Positions 51,857 through 60,839 of a stretch of DNA of 64,000 nucleotides are shown piece after piece. Location of the stretch: the NCBI GenBank assembly GCA_016702555.1, contig JADJDV010000004.1, forward strand, positions 186,001 through 250,000, written 5' to 3'. Source of the stretch: Burkholderiales bacterium. Its GTDB lineage: Bacteria; Pseudomonadota; Gammaproteobacteria; Burkholderiales; Burkholderiaceae_C. The notes under the pieces are model-generated. The model ran no database searches and was not told the origin of the DNA. It worked only from the letters and a program-made list of their open reading frames with translations. How positions within the stretch are numbered: position 1 is the stretch's first letter; the number at the start of each line of letters is the position of its first letter. The position numbers were made by a program, and so were the translations under genes.

Positions 51857-52711
51857 GTGACTTTCCCGCAAAACCCCGATCTGCACTGCCACTCGACCAC
51901 CTCCGACGGTACGCTCACGCCCGAGGAGCTGGCGGCGCGCGCCAAGGCCAACGGCGTCGATCTTTGGGCGCTGACCGACCACGACGAAGTCAGTGCCCAG
52001 CAGCGCGCGCTGGCGGCGGCGGCGGCGCAGGGCATGCGCTACCTGACCGGCGTCGAGGTCTCGGTGACCTTTGCCGACGCCACGGTGCACATCGTCGGCC
52101 TGGGCTTCGACCACACCGATGCGCGCCTGGCCGAAGGCCTGGCCGACACGCGCGACGGGCGCGGGCCGCGCGCCATCGAGATGGGCGAGCAACTGGCCAA
52201 GGTCGGCATCCCCGGTGCGTATGAAGGCGCGCTGAAATACGTCGGCAACCCGCGCCTGATCTCGCGCACGCATTTCGCCCGCTTTCTGGTGGAGTCGGGC
52301 GTCTGCCGCGACACCGCCGAGGTGTTCCGCAAGTATCTGACCGAGGGCAAGCCCGGCTTCGTGCCGCATCGCTGGGCGCGACTGGGCGACGCGGTGAAAT
52401 GGATCACCCAGGCCGGCGGTGTGGCGGTGATCGCGCATCCGGCGCGCTACCACTTCTCGCCCACCGTCGAGTACGCGCTGTTCAGCGAGTTCAGGCAGCA
52501 CGGCGGCCAGGGCGTCGAGGTGGTGACCGGCAGCCACAGCGCGCAGGAGGCGCGGCGCTACGCCGACATGGCGCGCGAGTTCGACCTGGCGGCATCGCGC
52601 GGCAGCGATTTCCACAGCCCCGACGAGAGCCACATCGACCTCGGCAAGCTGGCGCCGCTGCCCGCCGACCTGACGCCGGTGTGGTCGCTGCTGACGGCGC
52701 GCATGCACTGA
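51857..52711 (+). CDS. PHP-domain 5'-3' exoribonuclease (RNase AM/YciV-like)
   Basis: 284 residues from GTG 51857. PHP metal site: HCHSTTSDG at the N-terminus, LTDHDE near residue 40, GVEVSV near 65, HPARYHFSP near 190 and GSDFHSP near 250, together the three-metal His/Asp cluster. Homologues remove 5' nucleotides from short RNAs and mature rRNA 5' ends. Its start lies 4 bp after the amidase stop. The 56 bp between its stop and paaK are empty; the two genes converge. Confidence 0.9.
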   Translation: MTFPQNPDLHCHSTTSDGTLTPEELAARAKANGVDLWALTDHDEVSAQQRALAAAAAQGMRYLTGVEVSVTFADATVHIVGLGFDHTDARLAEGLADTRDGRGPRAIEMGEQLAKVGIPGAYEGALKYVGNPRLISRTHFARFLVESGVCRDTAEVFRKYLTEGKPGFVPHRWARLGDAVKWITQAGGVAVIAHPARYHFSPTVEYALFSEFRQHGGQGVEVVTGSHSAQEARRYADMAREFDLAASRGSDFHSPDESHIDLGKLAPLPADLTPVWSLLTARMH

Positions 52712-52767
52712 CGCGAGTCGGTCGGGCAGAGTCCGAACCGCCCCATCACTTCAAACGCCAACCAATC

Positions 52768-54135
52768 TCAGCGCGCCGCCGGCGCCAGCTGGGCTCTGGG
52801 GCTGGTCGAGCGCAGGTCGCGCACCCGCACCGCCTTGCCCTCGGAGCGCGGGATCGCGCCCGGCGCCAGCACATCGACGTGGGCCGAGATGCCGACGATC
52901 GACTTGATGTGGTGGATCGCGTCGGCCGCCAGCAAGGGATACTGTTCGAGCGGCACCCCGGGCAGGGCCTCGATCTCCAGGCGCACGGTGTCCATGACGC
53001 CATCCTTCATGAGCACCATCTGGTAGTGCGGCGCCACGCCGGGGCGACCGACCAGCACCGCTTCGAGTTGCGAGGGGTAGACGTTGACGCCACGGATGAT
53101 GAGCATGTCGTCGTTGCGCCCGGTCACGCGCAGGATGCGCACGTGCGTGCGGCCGCAGTCGCAGGTCTCACGCATCAGGCGGGTGATGTCGCGTGTGCGG
53201 TAGCGCAGCATCGGCAGCGCCTGCTTGGTCAGGGTGGTGATCACCAGCTCGCCCGGTTCGCCGTCGGCGACGCGCCTGCTGGTCTCGGGGTCGATGGTCT
53301 CGAAGATGAAATGGTCTTCCCAGCCATGCAAGCCCTGACGGTGCTCACACTCGCAGGCCACGCCGGGGCCCATGATCTCGGACAGTCCGTAGATGTCGAC
53401 CGCGCGCAGGCCCAGCCGCGCCTCGATCTCGCTGCGCATCGCGTCGCTCCAGGGTTCGGCGCCGAACAGGCCGACCGCCAAGCCGCTCTGACGCAAATCC
53501 ACGCCCATGTGCTCGGCGACCTCGGCAATCGCGAGCGCATACGATGGCGTCGAGCACAGCACGCGCGGGCGGAAATCCACCATCAGCGACACTTGGCGCT
53601 CGGTGCCGCCACCGGAGACCGGCAGCACCGTGGCGCCCAGCCGCGTGGCGCCATCGTGCGCACCCAGGCCACCGGTGAACAGGCCATAGCCGTAGGCGTT
53701 GTGCACCATGTCGCCCGGCCGCCCGCCCGCGCCGTAGAGCGAGCGCGCCACCAGATCGGCCCAGTTGGAGAGATCCTGCGCGGTGTAGCCGACCACCGTG
53801 GGCTTGCCCGTGGTGCCCGAGGAGGCGTGCACGCGCGCCAACTGCTCGCGTGGCCGCGCAAACAGGCCGAAGGGATAGTGGTCGCGCAGATCGGTCTTGA
53901 CGGTGAAGGGCAGTGCCTGCAGCGCATCGAGCGAATCGATGTCGTCGGCGCTGCCCAGGCCGGCGGCCTGCAGGCGCGGCTTGTGCCAGGGCACGTTCTC
54001 CCACAGGTTGCGCACGGAGTCGCGCAAGCGCTGCAATTGCAGTCGCTCAAGTTGTTCGCGCGGCATCGTCTCCAGGTCGGCGTGCAGGTAGGTGGACTGC
54101 GCCTGGGTTGGGGTGCGGGTGATGGTCTCGACCAT
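52768..54135 (-). CDS. paaK: Phenylacetate-CoA ligase
   Basis: 455 residues, ANL-type AMP-forming ligase of the PaaK family. It activates phenylacetate with ATP and CoA. P-loop SSGTTGKPTVVGYT; YGLSEIMGPGVA (adenine region); DITRLM/CDCGRTHVRILRVTGRNDDM in the hinge with the R-x-D catalytic contact; IRGVNVYPSQLEAVL is the PaaK hallmark. It follows the padD-like gene by 21 bp on the same strand, so activation is linked with oxidation of phenylacetyl-CoA, as in anaerobic pad clusters. No aerobic paaABCDE genes are visible. Confidence 0.92.
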   Translation of the reverse strand: MVETITRTPTQAQSTYLHADLETMPREQLERLQLQRLRDSVRNLWENVPWHKPRLQAAGLGSADDIDSLDALQALPFTVKTDLRDHYPFGLFARPREQLARVHASSGTTGKPTVVGYTAQDLSNWADLVARSLYGAGGRPGDMVHNAYGYGLFTGGLGAHDGATRLGATVLPVSGGGTERQVSLMVDFRPRVLCSTPSYALAIAEVAEHMGVDLRQSGLAVGLFGAEPWSDAMRSEIEARLGLRAVDIYGLSEIMGPGVACECEHRQGLHGWEDHFIFETIDPETSRRVADGEPGELVITTLTKQALPMLRYRTRDITRLMRETCDCGRTHVRILRVTGRNDDMLIIRGVNVYPSQLEAVLVGRPGVAPHYQMVLMKDGVMDTVRLEIEALPGVPLEQYPLLAADAIHHIKSIVGISAHVDVLAPGAIPRSEGKAVRVRDLRSTSPRAQLAPAAR

Positions 54136-54156
54136 GACGGTCTCCTCAAAGCTGTC

Positions 54157-55023
54157 TTATTCCGTGGCGCTGTGGCTGGCCGAGCTCGGCCGCACGCCGC
54201 GCACCGGCAGATGCGGCAGGGCAAAGCCCTGGTTGAAGGCGGCGCGCGTCACCAGCAGGAACTTGAACACCGCACCGCCGAGCGCCGCCCCCAGGCCGGC
54301 CAGCGCCTGCGCCGCCGCCGCCACGCCGGGTGGCAACAGCAAGGCCAGCAGCAGCAGCGCCAGCGCCACCACGCTGCCGGCGTACAAGGGGCGCAGCGCG
54401 CGGTCGCAGGCCGCCAGCGTGCGCGTCGGTGTGCGGCCGGCGGCCAGTGCGGCACGCCAGCGCTGCGCCGCCAGCAGGCGCAGCAGCAGCAGGCCGCCCA
54501 GCGTCAGCGCCGCGCCGATGTCCAGGCCCTGCCAGAACGCCGCCAGCAGCACGAACAGGCCAAGGCCTTCAGCCAGCCCGGTGACGACGATCAGCGGAAT
54601 CAGGCGCGGCTCGCGCCAGGCCGCGATGCCCTTGGACGCCTGCAGGATGCGCGCCTGGCAGTACAGGAAGGCCGCCGCCAGCACGGCCGCCAGTCCCGCC
54701 GCCAGCGGCCAGAAGAACAGCGCTGCGGCGCCGGTCAGCATCAGCCAGGGCGCGACCCAGGCCTCGCGCGACATCCAGGACTGGCCCGGGTTGATGAACA
54801 CGTTGAGCGCGCGCCAGGGCCGGCCGATCTCGGCCCACACGTGCAGCAGCCCGACGCCCACCAGCGCCAGGCCGAGCAGCAGGCAGGCCTGCTGCAGCGT
54901 GCGCGGACCGCCCGCCAGCGCGCTGGCGATCAGCAGGCCGCAGCCGGCGCCGCCGCCGATGAAGTTCATGGCGGCGCGAAAGTCCCAGTGCTGCTGCACC
55001 CAGGGATTGGGTCCGTAGCTCAT
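54157..55023 (-). CDS. padD: Membrane anchor of phenylacetyl-CoA dehydrogenase complex, PadD-like (DmsC/NrfD type)
   Basis: 288 residues with about eight hydrophobic segments, such as GAGCGLLIASALAG, LLGLALVGVGLLHVW and WLMLTGAAALFFWPLAAGL. DmsC/NrfD-like quinone-interacting anchor; FINPGQSWMSREAWVAPWL resembles the NrfD loop. It passes electrons from the iron-sulfur subunit to the quinone pool. Start overlaps the padC stop by 4 bp. Named Pad-like from the whole cluster; taken alone it is only a generic anchor. Confidence 0.72.
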   Translation of the reverse strand: MSYGPNPWVQQHWDFRAAMNFIGGGAGCGLLIASALAGGPRTLQQACLLLGLALVGVGLLHVWAEIGRPWRALNVFINPGQSWMSREAWVAPWLMLTGAAALFFWPLAAGLAAVLAAAFLYCQARILQASKGIAAWREPRLIPLIVVTGLAEGLGLFVLLAAFWQGLDIGAALTLGGLLLLRLLAAQRWRAALAAGRTPTRTLAACDRALRPLYAGSVVALALLLLALLLPPGVAAAAQALAGLGAALGGAVFKFLLVTRAAFNQGFALPHLPVRGVRPSSASHSATE

Positions 55024-55721
55024 GGCGTGGTCTCCGTGTCGGTCTGGCGATGCGCCGCCAGTGGCTCGGGAACCGGGTCAACGCTGTCCCAGACGTAGCG
55101 CATGTTGGGTCCGGTACCCAGTTCCTCGTGCATGCGGAAATGCTGGCTGCGCGCCAGCAGTTGCGACACGTTGCTGTTCTCGTCCTCGATGTCGCCGAAC
55201 ACCAGCGCCTGCGCGATGCAGGCATTGACGCAGGCCGGCGTGGCCTCGGGGTCGATGCCCGGCGTCAGCCCGCGCTCCAGGCCGTCGTCGATGCGATCGA
55301 CGCAGAAGGTGCACTTGGTGGCCACGGCCAGGCGGTCCTCATCGTGGCGCAGCGCCTCGTGCTCGCTCGCCTTGCCGTAGGCGAAGGTGGCGCGCTCGGT
55401 CTTGTAGCGCGCTTGGTAGGGGCAGGATACGGCGCAGTAGGCACAGCCGATGCACAGGTCGTAGTCGATGGTGACGATGCCGTCGGGGCGCTTCTTGGTC
55501 GCCGTGGTCGGGCACACCGGCAGGCAGGGTGGATCGTCACAGTGCTGGCAGCCCACCGGCACGAAGGCGCGCTGCACCTCGGGGTATTCACCGAACTCCA
55601 TGTCGAGCACGCGGCGCCACTGCACGCCCGGGGGCGTGGCGTTGGCGTGCTTGCAGGCGGCGGTGCAGGTCTGGCAGCCGACGCAGCGGCGCAGATCGAC
55701 GGCCATGGTCCATTTGGTCAT
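55020..55721 (-). CDS. padC: Iron-sulfur subunit PadC-like (four-cluster ferredoxin type)
   Basis: 233 residues, no signal peptide, so cytoplasmic side. Sixteen-cysteine pattern of DmsB/PhsB-type subunits: CVGCQTCTAACK, CQHCDDPPCLPVC, CIGCAYCAVSCPYQ, CTFC... with CVNACIAQALVFG. It carries electrons from the molybdenum subunit to the anchor. Start ATG 55721 overlaps the padB stop by 4 bp and its own stop overlaps the padD start. Fe-S loading would depend on Suf or Isc machinery. Confidence 0.8.
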   Translation of the reverse strand: MTKWTMAVDLRRCVGCQTCTAACKHANATPPGVQWRRVLDMEFGEYPEVQRAFVPVGCQHCDDPPCLPVCPTTATKKRPDGIVTIDYDLCIGCAYCAVSCPYQARYKTERATFAYGKASEHEALRHDEDRLAVATKCTFCVDRIDDGLERGLTPGIDPEATPACVNACIAQALVFGDIEDENSNVSQLLARSQHFRMHEELGTGPNMRYVWDSVDPVPEPLAAHRQTDTETTP

Positions 55722-58492
55722 GCGTTCACCTTTTTCCGCCGCTGCTGCGGCGCGGGCGCCGGCCCGGCGGCCTTGTGCAGCGCCACGCGCACGATGTCGG
55801 CGCTGGAGCCGGTGGCATCGGTCAGTTCCATCGACATGCTGGCCAGGGTGTTCAGGCTGGGCAGGCCGAAGTCCTTGGCCAGTGGCGTTTCCCAGTGGTC
55901 GAACTGGCCGATCGCCAGCAGCGTGTCGGGCCGGATGCCCTGGCGCAGCACCAGGCGCCCGCGCGTGATCCGCCCCGGCGTGGTGATCTCGACCTCGTCG
56001 CCCTCGGCCAGGCCCAGCTCGGCGGCGCGCCGCGTGTTCATGATCAGGCCGCGGTGGCCGGCGATGTTCTCGGCCACCTCGCGGATCATCTGCACGCCGG
56101 CGTTGCCGCCCCAGGCGTACTGCATCGAGCGCGCGGTCAGCAGCCAGAACGGGTAGTCCTGCACCTGGCCGCCGCTGCGCACCAGGTGCGCCTCCCACAG
56201 ACCGGGGAAATCCTTCCACTTGGGCAGCGCCTGGTACTCGTCCAGCTGCGTGTCCCACCAGTTCATGCCGCGCTCGTGCAGGCGGCGCCCCAGCTCGACG
56301 CCAACGCGCGCCAGCCGCTCCTGGTAGGGCATCTCGAAGCGCAGGCCCTGGTGCTCCAGCACCGGGAACAGGTACCAGTCCAGGCGCGGGAACGGGCGCG
56401 TCATCAGCCCGTGCTCGCGCCACCAGTCGAGCCCGCGCACCTCGGTGCCGCCGCTCAGCTCGGCGCTGGCGGCCTTGCAGACCGCGTCCCAGATGGTGTC
56501 GCAGTCGTGCGCCACGCCCTCGGCCAGCGCGTAGTCGCCGTGCTCGGTGCGCAGCCGCGCGCCGGCGGCGCCGCGGTTGATGGCGGCGTTGTACTTCTCG
56601 AGCAGGCCGGTGCGGCGTGCCAGCTCGGTGGCGATGTCGGTGAAGTCGCGCGCCTCGCCGCGCACCGCCACCGCCGGCTGCCGCAGCGCGTAACCCTGGT
56701 GGTCCCAGAACTGCTCGACGTACTTGGTGCCGCCGATGCGGATCAGCTGCAGGCTCTCCAGATCGGTCGCATCGGGCAGCAGCACGTCGGCGAAGTGGTT
56801 GCTCTCGTCACGCGTGTAGGCAAACGCCACCACGAACGGAAAGCGCGCCATCTTCCGGCCCAGCGCCTCAGTGTCCCAGAACGAGATCGAGGGGTTGGTG
56901 CGGTAGAAGAACCAGACGTCGGGCGGCGTCACCGTCGGCAGGCCTTCCGGCGTCTCGTCGAGGAACATCCAGGAGAAATGCGTCGGCCCCAGCGCCTGGC
57001 TCCAGGCGCCGTCGCCGGCCAGCGGCACCATGGTCTTGTAGGCGTTGCGGATGTTCGGGCGCGGCAGCCAGCCTTCCTTGCTGGTGGCGTTGAGCGGGTA
57101 GCTCATGAAGCCGTCCGGGCCGGGCTTGACGCTCATCAGCCGCTCGGCCAGCGGCTTGGCCAGCCGCACCGTGGTGCCGATGGTGCCGCCTGGCACTTCC
57201 AGCGCGCCCACCAGGGTCGCCAGCAGCGTGCGCGCCCAGCAGCATTCATAGCCGCCCCAGCCGTTGTTGACGGTCTTGCCCAGGGTCACCGCCACCGGCC
57301 GGTACGGCAGCGTGACGCCGTCGATCTCGGTGGTCTGGCCGATGCAGGCGTGCTCCAGGTATTCGAGCGCGATGCGGCGCATGGTGGCGGCCGGCACATC
57401 GCACACCTCGGCCGCCCATTCGGGCGAATACGGCCGCATGTGCGCCATCAGCCGGTCGTGCGCGGTGTGGCCGGTGAGCAGGCCTTGCTGCGTGACTTCG
57501 TCGTCGGCGCCGATCTCGATCGCCTCCACCTGCACGCCCTGCGGCAGCATCAGCGTCTCGACCAGGCCGGGCGCGTCGTGCTCGCGCGCGCACTGCTGCA
57601 CGGCGTCCCACACCAGCGGCTTCTTCGACTGCGGATCGCGCAGGTAGCCGCCGCCCGGCCCGACCAGGTAGCTGGACGCGGTGCGGCGCTGCAGGAAGTC
57701 GACGTCGAGCCGCGCCAAAGGCACCTCGTGCAGCAGCACGTGGATCAGCGCGAACAGGAAGGCGGCGTCGGTCTTGGGCTTGATCGGCACCCACTCGGCC
57801 GAGCAGGCGCCGGTGACCGACAGGTGCGGCTCGACCTGCACGCGCTTCATGCCGCGCACGCGCGCGTTGGCGTGGCGCCAGACGCCGGCGACGCCGCCCG
57901 AGGCCTCGATGTTGCTGCCGCAGGAGATCAGGTAGTTGGTGCTCGGCGTGTCCGGCGCGACGATGAAGGCGCGGTGCCAGAACTCGCCGTACAAATGCTC
58001 GGAGTGGTAGCACTTGACACCCTGCCCCGAGCCGAAGCCCATGTCGATCGGCCCCCAGGCCGACAGAAAGGCCGGGAAAGTGCCCATGTAGGACTGCGGC
58101 GTGCCGCCGCCACCGAAGCTGGCCGCCACGCGCGGGTAGCCGGATTCGTCGAGCAGGTTGTCGGCGCGGATCGCGTTCAGCTTGTCGGCGATCAGGGTGA
58201 AGGCTTCCTCCCAGCCGATCGGCACGAAGCCGGGGTCTTCCTTGCGCCCCTTCTTCGGGTTGGTGCGCTTCATCGGCGTCAGCACCCGGTTCGGGTTGTA
58301 GGTCTTCTGGATCAGGCCGAAGGCCTTGACGCAGACCTTGCCGCCGCCGGGATGCACGTCGGCGGCGCAGAAATTGGGCTCCACCTCCGTGGCCACGCCG
58401 TCCTGCACCTTCACGGTGAGCAGGTCGGGCCCGGCCACGCACTGGTAGCAGTAGGTGGGCACGCGGCGCGGCGCGGCGGCGGGCGTTTTCAC
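55718..58492 (-). CDS. padB: Molybdopterin oxidoreductase, phenylacetyl-CoA:acceptor oxidoreductase PadB-like
   Basis: 924 residues, large subunit of a DMSO-reductase-family complex with bis-MGD cofactor. N-terminal Fe-S region YCYQCVAGPDLL then GGGKVCVKAFG; the third Cys of the usual C-x2-C-x3-C is absent, with Asp nearby. SGQGVKCYHSEHLYGEFWHR, GSNIEASGG and NPSISFWDTEAL fall in cofactor domains; the C-terminal molydop-binding domain has NTRRAAELGLAEGDEVEI. No Tat signal, so cytoplasmic. With PadC/PadD-like partners, a thioesterase and PaaK alongside, the best reading is oxidation of phenylacetyl-CoA to phenylglyoxylate during anaerobic growth, as in Thauera and Azoarcus. A different substrate for this family cannot be excluded from sequence alone. 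Confidence 0.72.
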   Translation of the reverse strand: MKTPAAAPRRVPTYCYQCVAGPDLLTVKVQDGVATEVEPNFCAADVHPGGGKVCVKAFGLIQKTYNPNRVLTPMKRTNPKKGRKEDPGFVPIGWEEAFTLIADKLNAIRADNLLDESGYPRVAASFGGGGTPQSYMGTFPAFLSAWGPIDMGFGSGQGVKCYHSEHLYGEFWHRAFIVAPDTPSTNYLISCGSNIEASGGVAGVWRHANARVRGMKRVQVEPHLSVTGACSAEWVPIKPKTDAAFLFALIHVLLHEVPLARLDVDFLQRRTASSYLVGPGGGYLRDPQSKKPLVWDAVQQCAREHDAPGLVETLMLPQGVQVEAIEIGADDEVTQQGLLTGHTAHDRLMAHMRPYSPEWAAEVCDVPAATMRRIALEYLEHACIGQTTEIDGVTLPYRPVAVTLGKTVNNGWGGYECCWARTLLATLVGALEVPGGTIGTTVRLAKPLAERLMSVKPGPDGFMSYPLNATSKEGWLPRPNIRNAYKTMVPLAGDGAWSQALGPTHFSWMFLDETPEGLPTVTPPDVWFFYRTNPSISFWDTEALGRKMARFPFVVAFAYTRDESNHFADVLLPDATDLESLQLIRIGGTKYVEQFWDHQGYALRQPAVAVRGEARDFTDIATELARRTGLLEKYNAAINRGAAGARLRTEHGDYALAEGVAHDCDTIWDAVCKAASAELSGGTEVRGLDWWREHGLMTRPFPRLDWYLFPVLEHQGLRFEMPYQERLARVGVELGRRLHERGMNWWDTQLDEYQALPKWKDFPGLWEAHLVRSGGQVQDYPFWLLTARSMQYAWGGNAGVQMIREVAENIAGHRGLIMNTRRAAELGLAEGDEVEITTPGRITRGRLVLRQGIRPDTLLAIGQFDHWETPLAKDFGLPSLNTLASMSMELTDATGSSADIVRVALHKAAGPAPAPQQRRKKVNA

Positions 58493-58896
58493 TTCAGGCC
58501 CGCTTTCGCGGCCTTGGCGGCCAGACGGGTCTCGGTGGTCGCCACGTCGACCACGAAGCGGCTGTGGCGGCCGCGGCAGATCGGCTCCACCTCGTCCTTG
58601 CCGCTGATCTCGAAGCTGACCGCGCGGCCCTTGAGCTCGGCAATGGTCACGGTCAGCTCCACGGTCTGGCCCATCAGCGTGGCCGCCATGTGGTCCAACT
58701 CGACACGGGTGCCGACCGAGTCCTCGCCCGCGTCCAGGTGCTGCAGCAACAGGTTGCGACAGCTGACTTCGATGTCGCGCACCAGCGAGGGCGTGGCGTA
58801 CACGCGCGCCTTCTCGCCCATGAAGTCAATGGTGCGCTCGCGGTCGATGGCGATGCGCTCGGTGGCGCTGACGCCGGCTTGCAGACTGGATTTCAT
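58489..58896 (-). CDS. Hotdog-fold thioesterase (FlK-like)
   Basis: 135 residues. Fluoroacetyl-CoA thioesterase-like hotdog fold: VRDIEVSCRNLLLQHLDAGE, then VGTRVELDHMAATLMGQTVEL with the active-site histidine before AAT, and AVSFEISGKDEVEPICRGRHSR. It is the first gene of the pad-like operon, with gaggag as RBS, and overlaps padB by 4 bp. It may hydrolyse the acyl-CoA product (phenylglyoxylyl-CoA) or recover CoA; this is inference from context. Confidence 0.8.
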   Translation of the reverse strand: MKSSLQAGVSATERIAIDRERTIDFMGEKARVYATPSLVRDIEVSCRNLLLQHLDAGEDSVGTRVELDHMAATLMGQTVELTVTIAELKGRAVSFEISGKDEVEPICRGRHSRFVVDVATTETRLAAKAAKAGLK

Positions 58897-58985
58897 GTGA
58901 AAAGCTCCTCTGGTTTCAACTCATTCGCGGACCGTGGTGCGCGGGCCCGGCGCGTACGCGATCGGCTTCAGCGCCGGCGCGCCCA

Positions 58986-59297
58986 TCAAGTGCCCGAGCA
59001 GGCGCAGCCGCTGGTGCTGTCGTCGCCGCAGTTCTCGACGGCGCCGGCCGCCGCACCGGCACGGGTGCGGCCGATGCGCACCAGAAATTCTTCTGGCCCA
59101 CGCTGCAGGTAGTCCCACGTGAACTGGCCTGCGCGCAGCTGGTCGAACTGGAAGTACAGCGGCATCGGATCGTGGTCGTTCAGGATCTCGAACGCGCCGC
59201 CCACGGCCAGCGCGTCGAAGCGCGCGAAGATGGTGGCGTGGCGCTGCTCGCGCGGCACGGTGGGGACGACGATGCGGTCGATGGTGGTGGCGTTCAT
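58986..59297 (-). CDS. DUF2249 domain protein
   Basis: 103 residues. HATIFARFDALAVGGAFEIL then DHDPMPLYFQFDQLRAGQFTW is the DUF2249 core (the D-H-D-P-x-P-L-Y motif); the C-terminal tail has three cysteines, ENCGDDSTSGCACSGT, possibly a metal site. DUF2249 proteins cluster with nitric oxide and denitrification genes. RBS aggag. Gene order downstream is the pad-like operon, 89 bp away. Confidence 0.82.
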   Translation of the reverse strand: MNATTIDRIVVPTVPREQRHATIFARFDALAVGGAFEILNDHDPMPLYFQFDQLRAGQFTWDYLQRGPEEFLVRIGRTRAGAAAGAVENCGDDSTSGCACSGT

Positions 59298-59351
59298 GGC
59301 TGGTCTCCTGCGGTTTCGGCAAGCTTCGGCAAAAAGTGCGGTGTCGGCGGG

Positions 59352-60497
59352 TCAGCCCGCCGGCGGTGGTCGGGGCTGGGGCGACGCCGCGCCTCGGGCG
59401 ACGGGCACGCCGACCGGCTTGCGGCCACGCAGCGCCGCCGCAACGGTGTTGGCAATAAAGATGAGCAGCGCCAGCAGATTGCCCATGCCGCCCAGGCGCC
59501 GCCACTCGTGCAAGCCGAACGCATCGCCGCCCAGGCGCAGCGCGAGCGAGGCGTGCAGCACGATCAGCGAAACATAGAACAGCGGGTGGTAGGGGATGCG
59601 GATTTGCAGCACCGCCGGCAGGATGATGGGCGCGTGGCCGAACACCATGGCGAACACGAAGCCCAGCAGCAGCGCGTGCAACGCGGCGTCGTAGCCGGCG
59701 TTGCCGGGCTGCAACGAGCCGCTCCAGGCCAGCACCGCGCCGCTCACCGCCAGCCAGACGTAACCGCTCAGCAGGCACACGGCGATGAAGCGCGTCAGCG
59801 CCTTGCCGCGCACGGTGCGCCGCGCCACGTCCTCGCTCGCCAGCCAGGCCGCCAGCGCCAGCAGCGCCAGGCCCATCAGCCGGATCGCCCAGCTCGGGCC
59901 GAGCGAGGCGACGGCAAAAGCCAGCAGCAGCAACGCCACGATCAGGCCGAAGGTGCGCACCGCCGCTTTCGAGGGCGCCCGCATGCGCGACAGCTCCAGC
60001 CGCTCGCCGGCAATCGTCAGCACCAGAAAGCCCATCCACCAGGGCAGCGCCGCCGGCACCGCTGCGGTGGCGGACCAGACCAGGTTGCCGAGCAGCCAGG
60101 CGGCCGCGCCCAACGCCAGCGTCACGGTGTACAGCGCCAGCTGGCGCCGCACCACGTCGAGCGAGGCCGCGGTCAGCACCGCCGCCGCCAGCACCATCAG
60201 CCCCATGCTGACGGGCAGCCAGCCGGCCAGCATGGCCACATTGCCCAGCGCCGCCGCCAGCGGGCCCAGATAGGCCCAGGCGCGGCCCAGCGCCACCGCG
60301 CGCTCAAGCGCGATCACCGTGCCGAAGAAGCCGCACAGCATCAGTGGGCCGTGCACCGCCGCCAGGCCGGCAGACCAGTCCGGCAGCAGCCAGCCCAGGC
60401 GCGCCAGCCCGGCCAGCGCGCCGCTCAGCAAGGCAACAAAAGCAAGAATCAGCAGCGGTGCACGGGCGAGCGGACCCGGGTTCAGCGCGGGTTCCAT
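59352..60497 (-). CDS. nnrS: NnrS family heme-copper membrane protein
   Basis: 381 residues, about 12 membrane segments. Family features are AVHGPLMLCGFFGTVIALERA, with an early histidine and ERA; LTIAGERLELSR; and FAMVFGHAPIILPAVL with a conserved HAP, then HPLFYVSLIVLHASLALR. NnrS relieves nitrosative stress and is regulated with denitrification genes in other bacteria. Start ATG 60497 overlaps the next upstream gene by 16 bp. Short compared with 400-residue relatives but complete. Confidence 0.8.
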   Translation of the reverse strand: MEPALNPGPLARAPLLILAFVALLSGALAGLARLGWLLPDWSAGLAAVHGPLMLCGFFGTVIALERAVALGRAWAYLGPLAAALGNVAMLAGWLPVSMGLMVLAAAVLTAASLDVVRRQLALYTVTLALGAAAWLLGNLVWSATAAVPAALPWWMGFLVLTIAGERLELSRMRAPSKAAVRTFGLIVALLLLAFAVASLGPSWAIRLMGLALLALAAWLASEDVARRTVRGKALTRFIAVCLLSGYVWLAVSGAVLAWSGSLQPGNAGYDAALHALLLGFVFAMVFGHAPIILPAVLQIRIPYHPLFYVSLIVLHASLALRLGGDAFGLHEWRRLGGMGNLLALLIFIANTVAAALRGRKPVGVPVARGAASPQPRPPPAG

Positions 60498-60808
60498 CCG
60501 AAGAACTCCTTGGCGATGCCGCTCATCATCGACGCATCCCAGGGCGGCTCCCAGACCAGCCGCACCTCGACCTCGGCGTCGGGCGGGCACAGGCGCTGCA
60601 CCACGGCGGTGGCCTGGCTGACCAGCATGTCGGCCACCGGGCAGGCCGGCGAGGTCATGGTCATGTCGACCGTGACGCGCCCGGGCTCGACCTCGACGGC
60701 GTAGATCAGGCCCAGCTCGACGATGTCCATGCCGGCTTCCGGATCTTCCACCTCGCGCAGCGCATCGCGCACGGTGGCGTCGTCGGGCATTCGTTGCATG
60801 GTGTTCAT
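60482..60808 (-). CDS. MIP18/DUF59 family Fe-S assembly protein
   Basis: 108 residues. VRDALREVEDPEAGMDIVELGLI is the MIP18 start, TMTSPACPVADMLVSQ has the conserved cysteine, and VWEPPWDASMMSG is the C-terminal block. A second member of the family in this window besides sufT, but without the SufT N-terminal part, so PaaD/YitW-like. It probably assists Fe-S or metal loading of a protein of the NO-related cluster. Overlaps nnrS by 16 bp. Confidence 0.88.
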   Translation of the reverse strand: MNTMQRMPDDATVRDALREVEDPEAGMDIVELGLIYAVEVEPGRVTVDMTMTSPACPVADMLVSQATAVVQRLCPPDAEVEVRLVWEPPWDASMMSGIAKEFFGWNPR

Positions 60809-60839
60809 CGCGGAGGTGTCGCCGGTGGCCGTGCGGGTG

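Noticed and set aside
55529..58900. A 1123-codon plus-strand open frame opposite padB
   Set aside because: Same kind of antisense shadow: Arg/Ala/His-rich, no motifs, while the minus strand gives a complete molybdenum enzyme with overlapping partners.
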